Of a stretch of 64,000 nt of DNA, positions 45,460-56,700 are shown one piece after another; within the stretch, counting starts at the first letter, position 1; the number at the start of each line of letters is the position of its first letter. The notes beneath the pieces are model-generated. The model searched no databases. It had not been told where the DNA came from and saw nothing but the letters and a program-made list of their open reading frames with translations. Location: contig CM055830.1 of NCBI GenBank assembly GCA_029582265.1, positions 26,443,619 through 26,507,618 on the forward strand, in the 5' to 3' direction. Origin of the DNA: Zoroaster sp. YZ-2022 (lineage: Eukaryota; Echinodermata; Asteroidea; Forcipulatida; Zoroasteridae). A program made the translations under genes and the position numbers.

Positions 45460-46245
45460 GAGGGCCACGATATGCACGAAGCGATAGTGAATCTTGATTT
45501 GCACATATATTATTATGATTGTGATCGTAGTGTAAGGCCATAAAAAAGGTATCCGGTTTGTGGTGGTCGTAGGTTGGCTTCAAAACCAGCGAAATACCCG
45601 GTACATGTATATACGCGGTTATTGGAACCAGAGCAAATTTCCCGTACATAAAGTATTTGAGCTAAATGCGCAGAAATTGGGCAAATGTTCATAACCCTGT
45701 ATGTGAAAAAGTCGTTTAAAACACAGTGCGGCAGAATTCCAGTCGAGCAATTTTGGCTGCAATTGGACATCGTTTCATAGCGGTAAAAAAAGATAACTAT
45801 AGAAATGTCGCCGCGCGTCTGAGGCGACGCGCACGGAGACCAGAAACCAGAGACTTGTTTTGGCCTAAGAGAGGCAGGTGACAATACCTGGCTGGAGCAT
45901 TAAGTTGGCATAATAGGGGAATGGGGGGTCAAAGAGAGTATAGGGCCCTTCTTGGCAGTGCCCTCTTTAAACCATGTGACCTTCTTTAGCGAGCTCACTG
46001 TGTATCTTGAGGGACAAAATCGATCAACGGGCGGATCACTGGGGAACAAATATTTCCGGGGGATGGGTGGAGTAGCGGACTTGTGAGAATTTGTTTAATT
46101 TGTAAATTTTTATTTTAATTATAATTAGTTTAAAAGAATTTAACTTGTATCAAATTTGTTATGTTATCTATTTTCTACAGTGGTTTTTAAGTTAAGGAGA
46201 CAATATTGTCACGATTAATAGGGCATGGAATCGGAGTGTTCATCT
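45460..46245 (+). repeat. Module h, copy 1
   Basis: It runs from GCTAGAGGGCCACGATATGC through GTATCCGGTTTGTGG, CTGAGGCGACGCGCACGGAG and GATCAACGGGCGGATCACTG to CAGTGGTTTTTAAGTTAA. It ends in a segment that is an inverted repeat of the start of module a (see 46,197-46,311). Confidence 0.85.
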
Positions 46246-46311
46246 TAAACTAGGACACCGATTCCAAGCCCTGTTGAAATTCTGTTCAAGATCGTGACGA
46301 TATTGTCCCTT
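46197..46311. repeat. Imperfect inverted repeat at the h/a junction
   Basis: Left arm GACAATATTGTCACGATT and GGGCATGGAATCGG (46,197-46,243). The right arm (46,252-46,311), read in reverse, is GGACAATATCGTCACGAT and GGGCTTGGAATCGG with an extra loop of about 15 bases. Confidence 0.8.
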
Positions 46312-46832
46312 TAAATATCCACGATGTGTGGATATTTGTCCATGAGCCAGCTAATTTTTCGGTACCATCTGGAGGGACTAATTCATATGTTTTCTTGTTA
46401 AGAAAATATACGAAAATTCCAAACAAATATGATAGACTTGGTGAAACGGTAGCTTCATAGTCATTTTTAAGCAATTATTGTTGTAAAAACGTTATATGCT
46501 AAGCCTCGGCCAATAAAACAATGTTACGACTGTTTGATGATTGCTGCCAGACGTAGCCTTAAAAGATCCCATGTTATTACACGCAGTACAATAATTAAAG
46601 CTAAACAGCAACATAAAACAACCGTTGTACATGTTACGTCAAAAAATACACCAAGGAAATAAGAATTAACGCAGAAAATACGTCTTTAGGAAGCAAACTC
46701 CAAAGTTTCACAAGTATCGCCTCTCTCAGGAAATATTTATTTTGGTTTTGTGTTTAGGAACTTAAAGCTAAGATTTAGGGTCAGTTTTCTTTGAGTTTAT
46801 CGCATTACATTGACATCTAAACTCATTGCTGT
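46252..46832 (+). repeat. Modules a/b, copy 2
   Basis: The hairpin AAATATCCAC (46,313-46,322) and GTGGATATTT (46,328-46,337) is perfect with loop GATGT. GGTGAAACGGTAGC follows, then module b with CAATAAAACAATGTTACGAC, ACAACCGTTGTACATG and GATTTAGGGTCAGTTTTC. Confidence 0.88.
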
Positions 46833-47335
46833 ACCGGGGGAACGGGGGGAACGGGGGCCGGGCCACGTGCCCCCCCCCCCCCCCCCAGCCGAGGTCTGTG
46901 CCCCAGGTTCCCCCATTCAAAATTTTGAAAATAGACACTCGTCACGCATTTTAAAAAGTCGTTAAATTACATATTATGATGATTATAAACTGCCCCCTTG
47001 ACCCCGCCCCCTTCTCGATCCGCCAATGGTTTGAGACGCAATTGCAATCGCGTGTTGAATTTGAATTTCAATAACATTCAATTACTAAATTAAAAGTCAA
47101 GGCCTTTGGACTTGAACTGGCTCATTGAGTGGAAACACACGCAGTCGGCTTGGAAATAATATATGAGAGGTTTCAGCTCTTACTGAGAACAGACTATTGA
47201 ATTTTAAGCGGTTTTTGTTCGGTATTATTAATTGTTGTGCTTGTAACGGTAATTATCTCAAACAAAATGACAATAAAAATACTGAATATTATATAAATCA
47301 TTTGTCAACGAGAGATATGAAATTAATTTGTTTTT
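46833..47335 (+). repeat. Modules c/d, copy 2
   Basis: Module c is G/C-run rich (ACCGGGGGAACGGGGGG, a long C run at about 46,868-46,886, GCCGAGGTCTGTGCCCC). Module d follows with AGACACTCGTCACGCATTTT, ATGGTTTGAGACGCAATTGC and GAGAGGTTTCAGCTCTTACT. Confidence 0.88.
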
Positions 47336-47935
47336 TGATGACAGACTAATATTATCTTTAACAGTCCAAACAGTACAGACACCTTTTATAAGCAGGGATG
47401 AATCCAGGGTAGCTGAAATGAAAATGAGACATCGTACAGCAAAAAGGGGTGAAACTGCCTAAAAGAGGTCCACGTATATAAAGTATAGGGTAAATTTATT
47501 GCAAGGTGATGAATGGACACTTGTCCTCTTTGCCTGCCTCCTTTATCCGCTAATCTTCCCCCTGGTTCACCCGATCTGCCAATGATACTTAGTATTAGTT
47601 TTCATGAAGCCATAAGCAAATGCATTTGTGCCTTTACGTGGTGTCTGATGAGGGGGTAAGGTTTAAAAGTGGCGGTGATTTCTAGAGACGACGAGAGGGA
47701 TGGCATAAGTAGGGCCGCTAGCTAACCTAGTACCCCTACACGACTATGGACCTCTCCTGATCCCCCGGAACCCCTAGATGCCCAGACTGACATTCCCAAT
47801 TGAAATATGTAAGACTTTTAATTTATTTATTTTCTCGTTGCTGTTGTTGTTGTTGCTGCTGCTGTTGTTATTGTTGTTGTGTTGAGTGTATATAGGTAGG
47901 TGGGGGATGTTTGAGTAGGATTGTCTTCCATGCTT
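47336..47935 (+). repeat. Modules e/f, copy 2
   Basis: Module e as at 45,180. Then f: GATACTTAGTATTAGTTTTC, GCATTTGTGCCTTTACGTGG, GGAACCCCTAGATGCCCAGA, TTTTCTCG, a (TTG)n run (47,835-47,882) and TATATAGGTAGGTGGGGGAT. Confidence 0.88.
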
Positions 47936-48567
47936 TTAGAAAACCAATCACAAACCAAATTGTATGAATGATTCAGCCGTCGAAAATTCGTCATTCGTCC
48001 TGAGTTTTCCATCCAACCGTCGACCCTTCCAGATTATTGGCCCCGGGCGTGGCCTTCGGTTTCTGGGCGTGGCATTTATCTGTTCTAAACAAAATGGCCG
48101 AATAAAACCCTGTTTTAGGTAGAAACCCACCTCATGCTCAATGATATACCCAGCAAGGTATTCCATAACATAAACAAGGTATATTTGGAAGACGGAGCGT
48201 AAAATGACGCCGTAATACGCCTAGCCTTTAGTCAAGACTCACGCGGCCACCTGGAACACCGTAACAAACATCATGCCCACGAGTGATGAAGCCACGATCA
48301 CCTTCACCAGTCTGATCTGTTGTGTTCATGAATAATTCATAAATATCTAACAATATGAAAAATATGTGTATGCATTTATTTTATTTGAACCAATCATCGT
48401 AAGAAAAATGCTGGGTTCAGCTCGTCATTATGTGAATAGGACTGGTGGTATCATAATGAATCATGCTTTAACATTTCTCTATCATACCCATTCAAATCAG
48501 TAGAAAAATATGAAGAAAAACATAGATCACAGAATGGACTAGTACTTGGGGCATCGCCTCAGTCGTG
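47936..48567 (+). repeat. Module g, copy 1, with signal-anchor-like minus frame
   Basis: Landmarks are AACCAATCACAAACCAAATT, ATGATTCAGCCGTCGAAAAT, AATGATATACCCAGCAAGG, ATCACCTTCACCAGTCTGAT and AATAGGACTGGTGGTATCAT. On the minus strand at about 48,235-48,315 a stretch reads QIRLVK then VIVASSLVGMMFVTVF, followed by GTGAGT, a donor-like site. This looks like a first exon for a signal anchor, but no continuation is seen. Confidence 0.8.
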
Positions 48568-49112
48568 TGCTAGGACACCGATTCCAAGCCCTGTTGAAAT
48601 TCTGTTCAGATCGTGATGATATTGTCCATTTAAATATCCACGATGTGTGGATATTTGTCCATGAGCCAGCTAATTTTTCGGTACCATCTGGAGGGACTAA
48701 TTCATATGTTTTCTTGTTACGAAAATATACGAAAATTCCAAACAAATATGATACAGACTTGGTGAAACGGTAGCTTAGTTCTCGTTTTTAAGCAATTTTT
48801 GCTGTAAAAAAATTTAATGCTAAGCCTCGTCCAATAAAACACTGTTACGACTGTTTGAAGATTGCTGCCAGACGTAGCCTCAAAAGATCCAAAGCTAAAC
48901 AGCAACATAAAACAACCGTTGTATATGTTATGTCAATACAATGCACCAACGAAATCAGAATTGCCGCAGAAAATACATCTTTGGGAAGCAAACTCCAAAG
49001 TTCACTTGTCTTCAAAAAATATTTATTTTGGTTTTGTGTTTTGGAACTTAAAGCTAAGATTTAGGGTCAGTTTTCTTTGAGTTTATCGCATTATATTGAC
49101 ATCTAAACTCAG
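48568..49112 (+). repeat. Modules a/b, copy 3
   Basis: Hairpin arms 48,632-48,641 and 48,647-48,656 are perfect. Module b lacks the CCATGTTATTACACGC piece (short deletion at about 48,890). The plus frame again gives KQQHKTTVV and MSIQCTNEIRI. Confidence 0.88.
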
Positions 49113-49880
49113 TGGCGTACCGGGGGCACGTGGGGCACGGGGAAACGGGGACACGTGCCTGCCCCCCAGCCGAGGTCGGTGCCTTCAGGTACCCCCATTC
49201 AAAATTCTGAAAATAGACACTCGTCACGCATTTTAAAAAGTCGTTAAATTACATATTATGATGATTATAAACTGCCCCCCTTGACCCCGCCCCTTCCCGA
49301 TCCGCCAATGGTTCGAGACGCAATTGCAATCGCGTGTTGAATTTGAATTTCAATAACATTCATTTACTGAATTTCAATAACATTCATTTACTAAATTAAA
49401 AGTCAAGGCCTTTGGACTTGACCTGGCTCATTAAGTGGAAACACCCGCAGTCGGCTTGGAAATAATATATGAGAGGTTTCAGCTCTTACTGAGAACAGAC
49501 TATTGAATTTTAAGCGGTTTTTGTTCGGTATTGTTGTCCTTGTAACGGTAATTATCTCAAAACAAAACGACAATAAAACTACCGAATATTATATCAATCA
49601 TTTGTCAACGAGAGATATGAAATCAATGAATTCGAAGCCTTGATGACAGGACAATTAGTGTTTCATTACGTTTTTCCGCCCGTTGTCGGCTCGTATTATA
49701 TGAGAGGTTTCAGCTCTTACTGAGAACAGACTATTGAATTTTAAGCGGTTTTTGTTCGGTATTGTTGTGCTTGTAACGGTTATTATCTCACACAAAATGA
49801 CAATAAAACTACCGAATATTAATATAAATCATTTGTCACCGAGAGATATGAAATTAATAATTTTGAGGGTTTTTTTTTTG
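49113..49880 (+). repeat. Modules c/d, copy 3 (d doubled)
   Basis: CAGTGGCGTACCGGGGGCAC opens c. Module d appears, and its right part (ATATGAGAGGTTTCAGCTC to GAGAGATATGAAAT) is present twice, at about 49,467-49,625 and 49,698-49,855. A small 23-bp duplication of AATTTCAATAACATTCA-type sequence lies at about 49,350-49,392. Confidence 0.85.
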
Positions 49881-49919
49881 GCAGACTAAATATTATCTTT
49901 AACAGTCTAAACAGTACAT

Positions 49920-50831
49920 CCCAGTGGGCACACGACGTCTTTAAGACTTCTTATAGACGTAAATTATTGACGTCTTATATAAATGTCTTATTTTGGTCGT
50001 ATATGGAAAACAAAACGACGTCTTTTTCTGACGACGAAACGACGTAAAGCACCGGAAATTTTACGGTGGAAGTTTTACAAATTGTGCCGTACAAAAAATT
50101 GGATTTTTGTATGGATGGAAACGCTGCATCTGCTATGGGATGGATCTGCAGATGCTGGAATTTATCAATTCAACTGTTTATTGTACATAATGTCTGTTAC
50201 TTAACTACACGTACACGTAATCTGTTTCTTTTTTCAACCACTCCTGATCCTCTCCAATTACTAATTTCCAGAACATGTATCCTTTATATATACTGTCTTT
50301 TCGAAACTCCTTTTAGTCATGGTGGCATGCAATTATACTCTATATTTCAATATTTAAAATTTTGAATGTACTTTTTTACATAAACATAGAAGACAACATC
50401 AAAATATTACCATTTTAATCATAAAATTAACAATAAATTATTTGAAACTGACTTTAAATCACTCATTTTTACATATATATTTAAACATTGGAAATGATTC
50501 GAGCGCAAAGCTATGTCAAAGTATTAAGGTCAGATCATTTACATATTGGATATATCCCAGAGTGCAATGGGAGCGGCCATAATATGGGTTTCGGCAGTAA
50601 AACAATGAGAAAGGGATGATTACTGTAATTCACCGTAGAATTTACAAACTTTTCGGCGTAAAATTACGGTAATTTTTTACACTGGGGAAAAGACGTCGCA
50701 GGTGGGGATGAGTTTGAGGGTAGGGAGAAAAACGTCTTTAAGCCGTCGTTTGTAGGCCACGGCCGCTGTAGTACACACGACTAGATAACGACCGTAAAAC
50801 GACGTCTTTAAGACATTGTGTGCCCACTGGG
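49920..50831. mobile_element. 912-bp TIR element inserted in module e
   Basis: Ends CCCAGTGGGCACACGACGTC and, reversed, CCCAGTGGGCACACAATGTC, with further shared TTAAGAC/AAAGACGTC. AT lies on both sides. Uninterrupted copies of module e (45,217; 47,380; 62,232) show the empty site. Subterminal ACGTC/GACGT motifs are frequent. An inner inverted pair (GGAAATTTTACGG near 50,055; TAAAATTACGGTAA near 50,660) suggests a nested element. No transposase frame is seen. The superfamily is not assigned: a 2-bp AT duplication is not diagnostic. Confidence 0.85.
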
Positions 50832-51384
50832 ATGCACCTTTTATAAGCAGGGATGAATCCAGGGTAGCTGAAATGAAAATAAGACATCGTATATAGCAAA
50901 AAGGGGTGAAACTGCCTATAAAATTGGTCCACGTATATAAAGTATAGGGTAAATTTATTGCAAGGTGAATGGACACTTGTCCTCTTTGCCTGCCTCCTTT
51001 ATCCGCTAATGTTCCCCTTTGGCTCCCCGACCTCCCAATGATACTTAGTATTAGTTTTCATGAAGCCACAAGCAAATGCATTTGTGCCTTTACGTGGTGT
51101 CTGATGAGGGGGTAAGTTTTAAAAGTGGTGGTGATTTCTAGTGACGACGAGAGGGATGGTATAAGTAGGACCCCTAGCTAACCTAGTACCCCTAAACGAC
51201 TCTGGACCTCTCCCGACTCCCCCGGAACCCCTAGATGCCCAGACAGACATTGCCAATTGAAATATGTAGGATTTTTAATTTGTTTATTTTCTCGTCGTTG
51301 TCGTCGTTGTCGTCATTGTCGTCGTTGTCGTCATTGTCGTCGTTGTTGTCGTTGTCGTCGTTGTCGTCGTTGTTGTCGTTGTCG

Positions 51385-51416
<32 letters not shown>

Positions 51417-51448
51417 GTCGTCGTTGTCGTCGTCGTCGTCGTCGTTAA

Positions 51449-51479
<31 letters not shown>

Positions 51480-51540
51480 GAGTGTATATAGGTAGGTGTG
51501 GAATGTTTGAGTAGGATTGTCATCCATGACATGGACTTCT
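50832..51540 (+). repeat. Modules e (rest) and f, copy 3, with expanded microsatellite
   Basis: Continues module e after the TIR element, then f. The f microsatellite here is a long (GTCGTT)n/(GTC)n/(GTT)n array, 51,293-51,481. Copy 2 has only about 48 bp. The poly-Thr, poly-Ser and poly-Asp frames over it are artefacts. Confidence 0.9.
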
Positions 51541-51654
51541 TAGCGAGTTCAATCTCCTGGGGTCTGTTTAAATAATTCAATTATTAAATAATGTTGTTAG
51601 TTTAAAGATAAGTTTAATTCAATTCTATTCTATTCGTCATGATCAGCATGATGA

Positions 51655-51772
51655 ACATCGTCCTCGAGTCGCCTGTGGAGTTTTTTTTCACAGACATCGG
51701 CAAGTATTGAGTATACAGCGCTTCATACGTCGGTGTAAGGACAAAAATCGAATCTGTTTTGTATTTGTGTTA
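51655..51772 (+). mobile_element. SINE2 copy (body and tail)
   Basis: GAGTCGCCTGTGGAG, a T run, CACAGACATCGG and TGAGTATACAGCGCTTC, then ACGTCGGTGTAAGGACAAAA, aligning with the reverse complement of 44,995-45,085. The tRNA-like head is missing. Confidence 0.7.
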
Positions 51773-51945
51773 TAAATTTTGTTATCATAGAGGGCCTAAA
51801 TCAAAACAAGTATTAATTTTAGATAAAAAGGTTCGATGTTTCATTTTTAGCAACCTTGTCATTTAATTGATGGAATTCATGTTATTCTGAACTAGTTTGG
51901 GGATTTGTGTTCAAACTATTAATTACAAATCCACATCGTTTTTGC

Positions 51946-52565
51946 CTTTTAGCAAACCAATCACAAACCAAATTGTATGAATGATTCAGCCGTCGAAAAT
52001 TCGTCATTCGTCCTGAGTTTTCCATCCAACCATCGACCCTTCTCGATTATTGTAACTATTCTAAACAAAATGGCCGAATAAAACCCCGTTTTAGGAAGAA
52101 ACCCACTTCATACTCAATGATATACCCAGCAAGGTATTCCATAACATAAACAAGGTATATTTTAAAGACGGAGCGTAAAATGACACCGTGGTACGCCTAG
52201 CCTTTAGTCAAGGCTCACGCGGACACCCAGAACACCGTAACAAACATCATGCCCACGAGTGGTGAAGCCACGATCACCTTCACCAGTCTGATCCGTTGTG
52301 TGCACGTGGATGCTATAATGAATAATTCATAAATCTCTAACAATATGAAAAATATGTGTAGTGTATGAATTAATTTTATTTGAACCAATCACCGTTAGCA
52401 AAATGCTGGGCTCAGCTCGTCATTATTTGAATAGGACTGGTGGTATCATAATGCATTATGCTTTAACATTTCTCTATCATACCAAATCGGTAGAGAAATA
52501 GACCTATAAAGAAAAAATAGACCCAGAATAAACCCACAGAATGGACTGGGACGTGGGGCGTCGCC
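51946..52565 (+). repeat. Module g, copy 2
   Basis: As at 47,936 but without the GGCCCCGGGCGTGGCC insert. The minus-strand stretch here reads RIRLVK then VIVASPLVGMMFVTVF, and the base after the anchor gives GTGAGC instead of GTGAGT. Confidence 0.85.
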
Positions 52566-52654
52566 TCAATCGCGTTCGTGGTCTTTTTTCGTGTGTTGTT
52601 TTCTAGGTTGCCGCTTGAGCCTAAAGGCTAAAGGCCCCGCTGAGGCCAAAGGCA

Positions 52655-53450
52655 TTTCCACCGCTAGAGGGCTACGATATGCACGAAGCAATTGTGAATC
52701 TTGATTTGCACATAATTATATTATTATGATCGTGATCGTAGTATAAGGCCAACAAATGTATCCGGTTTGTGGTCGTAGGTTGGATTCAAAACCGGTACAT
52801 GTATATACGCGGTAATTGGAACCAGACCAAATTTCTCAAACATGAAGTATTGGGGCTGAGAGGCCGTAGAAATCGGGCAAAATGTTCACCCCAATATGAA
52901 AAAAATTGTTTAAAACACAGTGCGGCAGAATTCCAATCCATCACAGCAATTTCGGCTGCAATTGGACATCATTGTTTCATAGCAAAAAAAAAGATAATTA
53001 AAAATGCCGACGCGGGTCTGAGGCGACACGCACGGAGACCAGAAACCGGACACATTTTTGGCCTAAGAGGGGCAGGTGGCAATACCTGGCTAGAGCATTA
53101 AGTTGGCATAATAGCGGAATTGGGGGCAGGTCAAAGAGGGTATAGGGCCCTTCTTGGCAGTACCCCTTTAAACCATGTGACCTTCTTTAGCGAGTACACT
53201 GTGTATCATGAGGGACAGAATCGATCAACGGGCGGATCACTGGGGAACAAATGTTTCCGGAGGGATGCTGGAGGAGCGGACTTGTGAGAATTTGTTTAAT
53301 TTGTAAATTTTAATTTTAATTATAATTAGTTTAAAAGAATTTAACTTGTATAACATTTATTATGTTATTTTTTTTCTACAGTGGTTTTTAAGTTAAAGGG
53401 ACAATATCTTCACGATGAACAGGGCATGGAATCGGAGTATTCATCCCCTG
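52655..53450 (+). repeat. Module h, copy 2
   Basis: Same landmarks as 45,460-46,245. It ends in the AAAGGGACAATATCTTCACG arm, but here the inverted partner (module a) does not follow: unrelated sequence intervenes to 54,105. Confidence 0.85.
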
Positions 53451-54105
53451 CTAGTCAAAGTTTGGTAAAATGTACACTAACTCGTTAGCGGATGTATTGC
53501 TGCACACATACTGTAATTGTTACATAGAATGACTAAAAAATAATACAGGGTTTGCCCATGACGTTTTTATGTTTGTTTCACTATTTACAAGTATATTTGG
53601 GCCCTAATATTTTTTTTTTAATTTGTGGGTGGGGGTGGACGATGGGGAAGGAAATACACATACTGTACAAATGATTCTAGTAACAGATGCTTTATTTACA
53701 TTATTTACATCATTTACATGTAGCTCTCATGTACATCAATAACATCCACACAACTAGTTACATAAAAGCTGTTCTACAACCAACCAGTGGCGCAGCAATC
53801 ATCAACAGTGTGTGTGTGTGCAAATGTGTGTGTCTTTCAATACACACACTCGCGAAGCTATGCTTATGCACACTGCAATACACACACACTTACACACACG
53901 GTTAGTGTATGCAAACAGAACATTATGCGAGATTTCACATGTAACCCGATACACCTTCAACTCCAGCACACTCCTACATGTAGAGTGGGTCAAAGGTGAC
54001 AAAGTCAAGGGGTGTCTGGTTTTTTGGTCGAGTATTAAAGGGGCAGTGCCAAAAAAACCACTTTTTGAGAACTGGAGTACACACACACCCTCGTTGGAGG
54101 GTTTG
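53451..54105. other. Unique insert between h and a; (TG)-rich patches
   Basis: No gene. GTGTGTGTGTGTGC at about 53,808-53,821 and CACACACACTTACACACAC at about 53,881 are short GT/CA runs. Confidence 0.5.
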
Positions 54106-54726
54106 CTAGGACACCGATTCCAAGACCTGTTGAAATTCTGTTCAGATCGTGACGATATTGTCCCTTTAAATATCCACGATGTGTGGATATTTGTCCATGA
54201 GCCAGCTAATTTTTCGGTACCATCTGGAGGGACTAATTTAGATGTTTTCTTGTTAAGAAAATATACGAAAATTCCAAACAAATATGATATAGACTTGGTG
54301 AAACGGTAGCTTTGTACTCGTTTTTAACGATTTTTACTATAACGATTTTTACTTTTGAAAAATTAAATGCTAAGCCTCGTCCAATAAAACACTGTCCAAT
54401 AAAACACGACTATTTGATGATTGCTACCAGACCAAGCCTCAAAAGAACCCATGTTATTACACACAGTACAATAATTAAAGCTAAACAGCAACATAAAACA
54501 ACCGTTGTACATGTTATGTCAATACAATGCACCAACAAAATAAGAATTACCGCAGAAAATACATCTTTAGGAAGCAAACTCCAAAGTTTCCCAAGTTTCA
54601 CCTCTCTTAGGAAATATTTGTTTTGGGTTTGTGTTTTGGACTTTAAAGCTAAGGTTTAGGGTCAGTTTTCTTTGAGTTGATCGCATTACATTGACGTCTA
54701 AACTCAGTGCCGTACCGGGGACACGT
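54106..54726 (+). repeat. Modules a/b and truncated c, copy 4
   Basis: Hairpin arms 54,168-54,177 and 54,183-54,192 are perfect. CCAATAAAACAC is duplicated (54,380-54,406). Module c breaks off after GACACGTGCCTG and joins module g at a shared CCTG, a microhomology deletion of d, e and f. Confidence 0.87.
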
Positions 54727-55135
54727 GCCTGTTTTAGGTAGAAACTCACCTCATACTCAATGATATACCCAGCAAGGTATTCAATAACATAAACAAGGTA
54801 TATTTGGAAGACGGAGCGTAAAATGACGCCGTGATATGCCTAGCCTTTAGTCAAGGCTCACGCGGCCACCTGGAACACCGTAACAAACATCATGCCCACG
54901 AGTGATGAAGCCACGATCACCTTCACCAGTCTGATCTGTTGTGTTCATGAATAATTCATAAATAAAAAATAATAATAATAAAAAAGTTGTTTTTGTTGTT
55001 GTTGTTGTTAATGTTGTTGTTGTTGTTGTTGGTGAGTGTATATAGGTAGGTGGGGGATGTTTGAGTAGGATTGTCATCCATGGCATGGACTTCTTAGCGA
55101 GTTCAATCTCCTGGGGTCTGTTTAAATAATTAAAT
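54727..55135 (+). repeat. Module g (partial) and tail of f, copy 4
   Basis: TTTTAGGTAGAAACTCACCT to ATGAATAATTCATAAATA, then a (TTG)n run (54,988-55,031) and GAGTGTATATAGGTAGG in reversed module order (g before the f tail), marking a rearrangement. The minus-strand anchor-like stretch and GTGAGC are present. Confidence 0.8.
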
Positions 55136-55192
55136 TATTAAATATGTTGTTAGTTTAAAGATAAGTTTAATTCAATTTTATTGTATTTGTCA

Positions 55193-55252
55193 TTGAGTAT
55201 TGAGTATACAGTGCTTCATACGTCGATGTAAGGACACAAATCGAATCTGTTT
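55193..55252 (+). mobile_element. SINE2 tail fragment
   Basis: TTGAGTATACAGTGCTTCAT then ACGTCGATGTAAGGACA, as in 51,705-51,760. Confidence 0.6.
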
Positions 55253-55289
55253 TGTATTTGTGTTATACATTTTGTTATCATAGAGGGCC

Positions 55290-55690
55290 TGTTTTTGTTT
55301 GGTATTGTTGTGCTTGTAACAGTAATTATCTCAAACAAAACGACAATAAAACTACCGAAAATTATATCAATCATTTGTCAACGAGAGATATGAAATCAAT
55401 AAATTCGAAGGCTTGATGACAGGCCAATTTATTGTTTCATTACGTTTTTCCGCCCGCTGTCTGCTCGTATTATATGAGAGGTTTCAGCTCTTACTGAGAA
55501 CAGACTATTGAATTTTAAGCGGTTTTTGTTCGGTATTGTTGTGCTTGTAACGGTTATTATCTCACATAAAATGACAATAAAACTACCGAATATTAATATA
55601 AATAATTTGTCAACGAGAGATATGAAATTATTAAATTTGAAGTTTTGTGATGACAGACTAATATTATCTTTATCAGTCCAAACAGTAATA
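55290..55690 (+). repeat. Module d, copy 4 (doubled)
   Basis: Two d right parts in tandem, as at 49,467-49,855, then the start of e (GATGACAGACTAATATTATC) up to the CCAAACAGTA site where copies 3 and 5 continue. Confidence 0.8.
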
Positions 55691-56700
55691 ATAAAAGTGT
55701 AAGCAAACTGATCTAACTGAGGAATCAGCAACAATACAAAAGTGGGAAATGCAATAAAGTAAAATAATAAGAATTAAACAATCAGAAAGAAATTAAAATA
55801 ATCCAGTCACTATTCTAGGTTCGTAACATCCAATATAAATCAGAGAAACAGAAGGAAAGTAACAAATACAAATGAAATATCAATAAATGTCAAAACAATT
55901 TTTCATGATTGGCAATTCTTTAAGTACAACTGTTACAACTGGTCATTGGAACTCGGTCAGACTTTACTGACCCGTGAAAGTCTACTCACATGTTTCAGAA
56001 AAAACAGATACAAATAATTTAAAAAATTACCAGGATCTCCAAGTTAACAATTAAGACTTAATTTTAGCTTTGAACTCATGAACTGTAAGAAAGTCTTTTC
56101 TGTGGTAAAATATATTTATTTTCTGTTAGGATAATGCATTTGTTGATGCATAACTCCAGCCTATATGAAAGCTTCAGCAATAGTGAAAATACATTCAGGT
56201 TGTTTATTATGTGAAATAAATTGTCTCATGAACTTTAAATGTGTTCCTGCCTATAGTTAATACAGTTAGTTGTGTGACAAATTTGATTATCTCAAAATGC
56301 AACTTGTGTGACATATTTTGGACAGTATTGTACATGTACATAATAAACATTCCTTTAATTAACGGTATATAATGGTTGATGCTTTAAACAAATTTATATA
56401 AAAATAAAATCATCTAATTTGTACAATTCGTTTGTGTCCTTTTTGCTTTTAATTATCTTTCATCTAGCCACCCCCCATATAATTACATTATTGTGTGACC
56501 ATGAATTTAGGGTATGGTTCTGCTTTAAAATAGTTTGTTGTGAAAGTAGGCATCAGTATATAAAACATACAAATGTTGCTGACTGAAAATCTATTATGGA
56601 CCAACTCTTGTGCTAGTACCTTTGATTTGCCGACTGAAAATTGATGTATAATTTACTTATGTTTAACTATTGACTTTTATGATGATGTATTTATACCTTT
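55691..56700. other. No recognised feature
   Basis: AT-rich unique-looking DNA with no gene that I can support. Confidence 0.4.

Noticed and set aside
46833..46920. Module c as a separate hAT element (CAGTGGCG-like start)
   Set aside because: The start resembles hAT termini, but no matching inverted end or 8-bp duplication was found in any of its copies.
51231..51580. Poly-Asp/Asn, poly-Thr and Ser/Leu frames on both strands
   Set aside because: All arise from the (GTCGTT)n microsatellite in module f.
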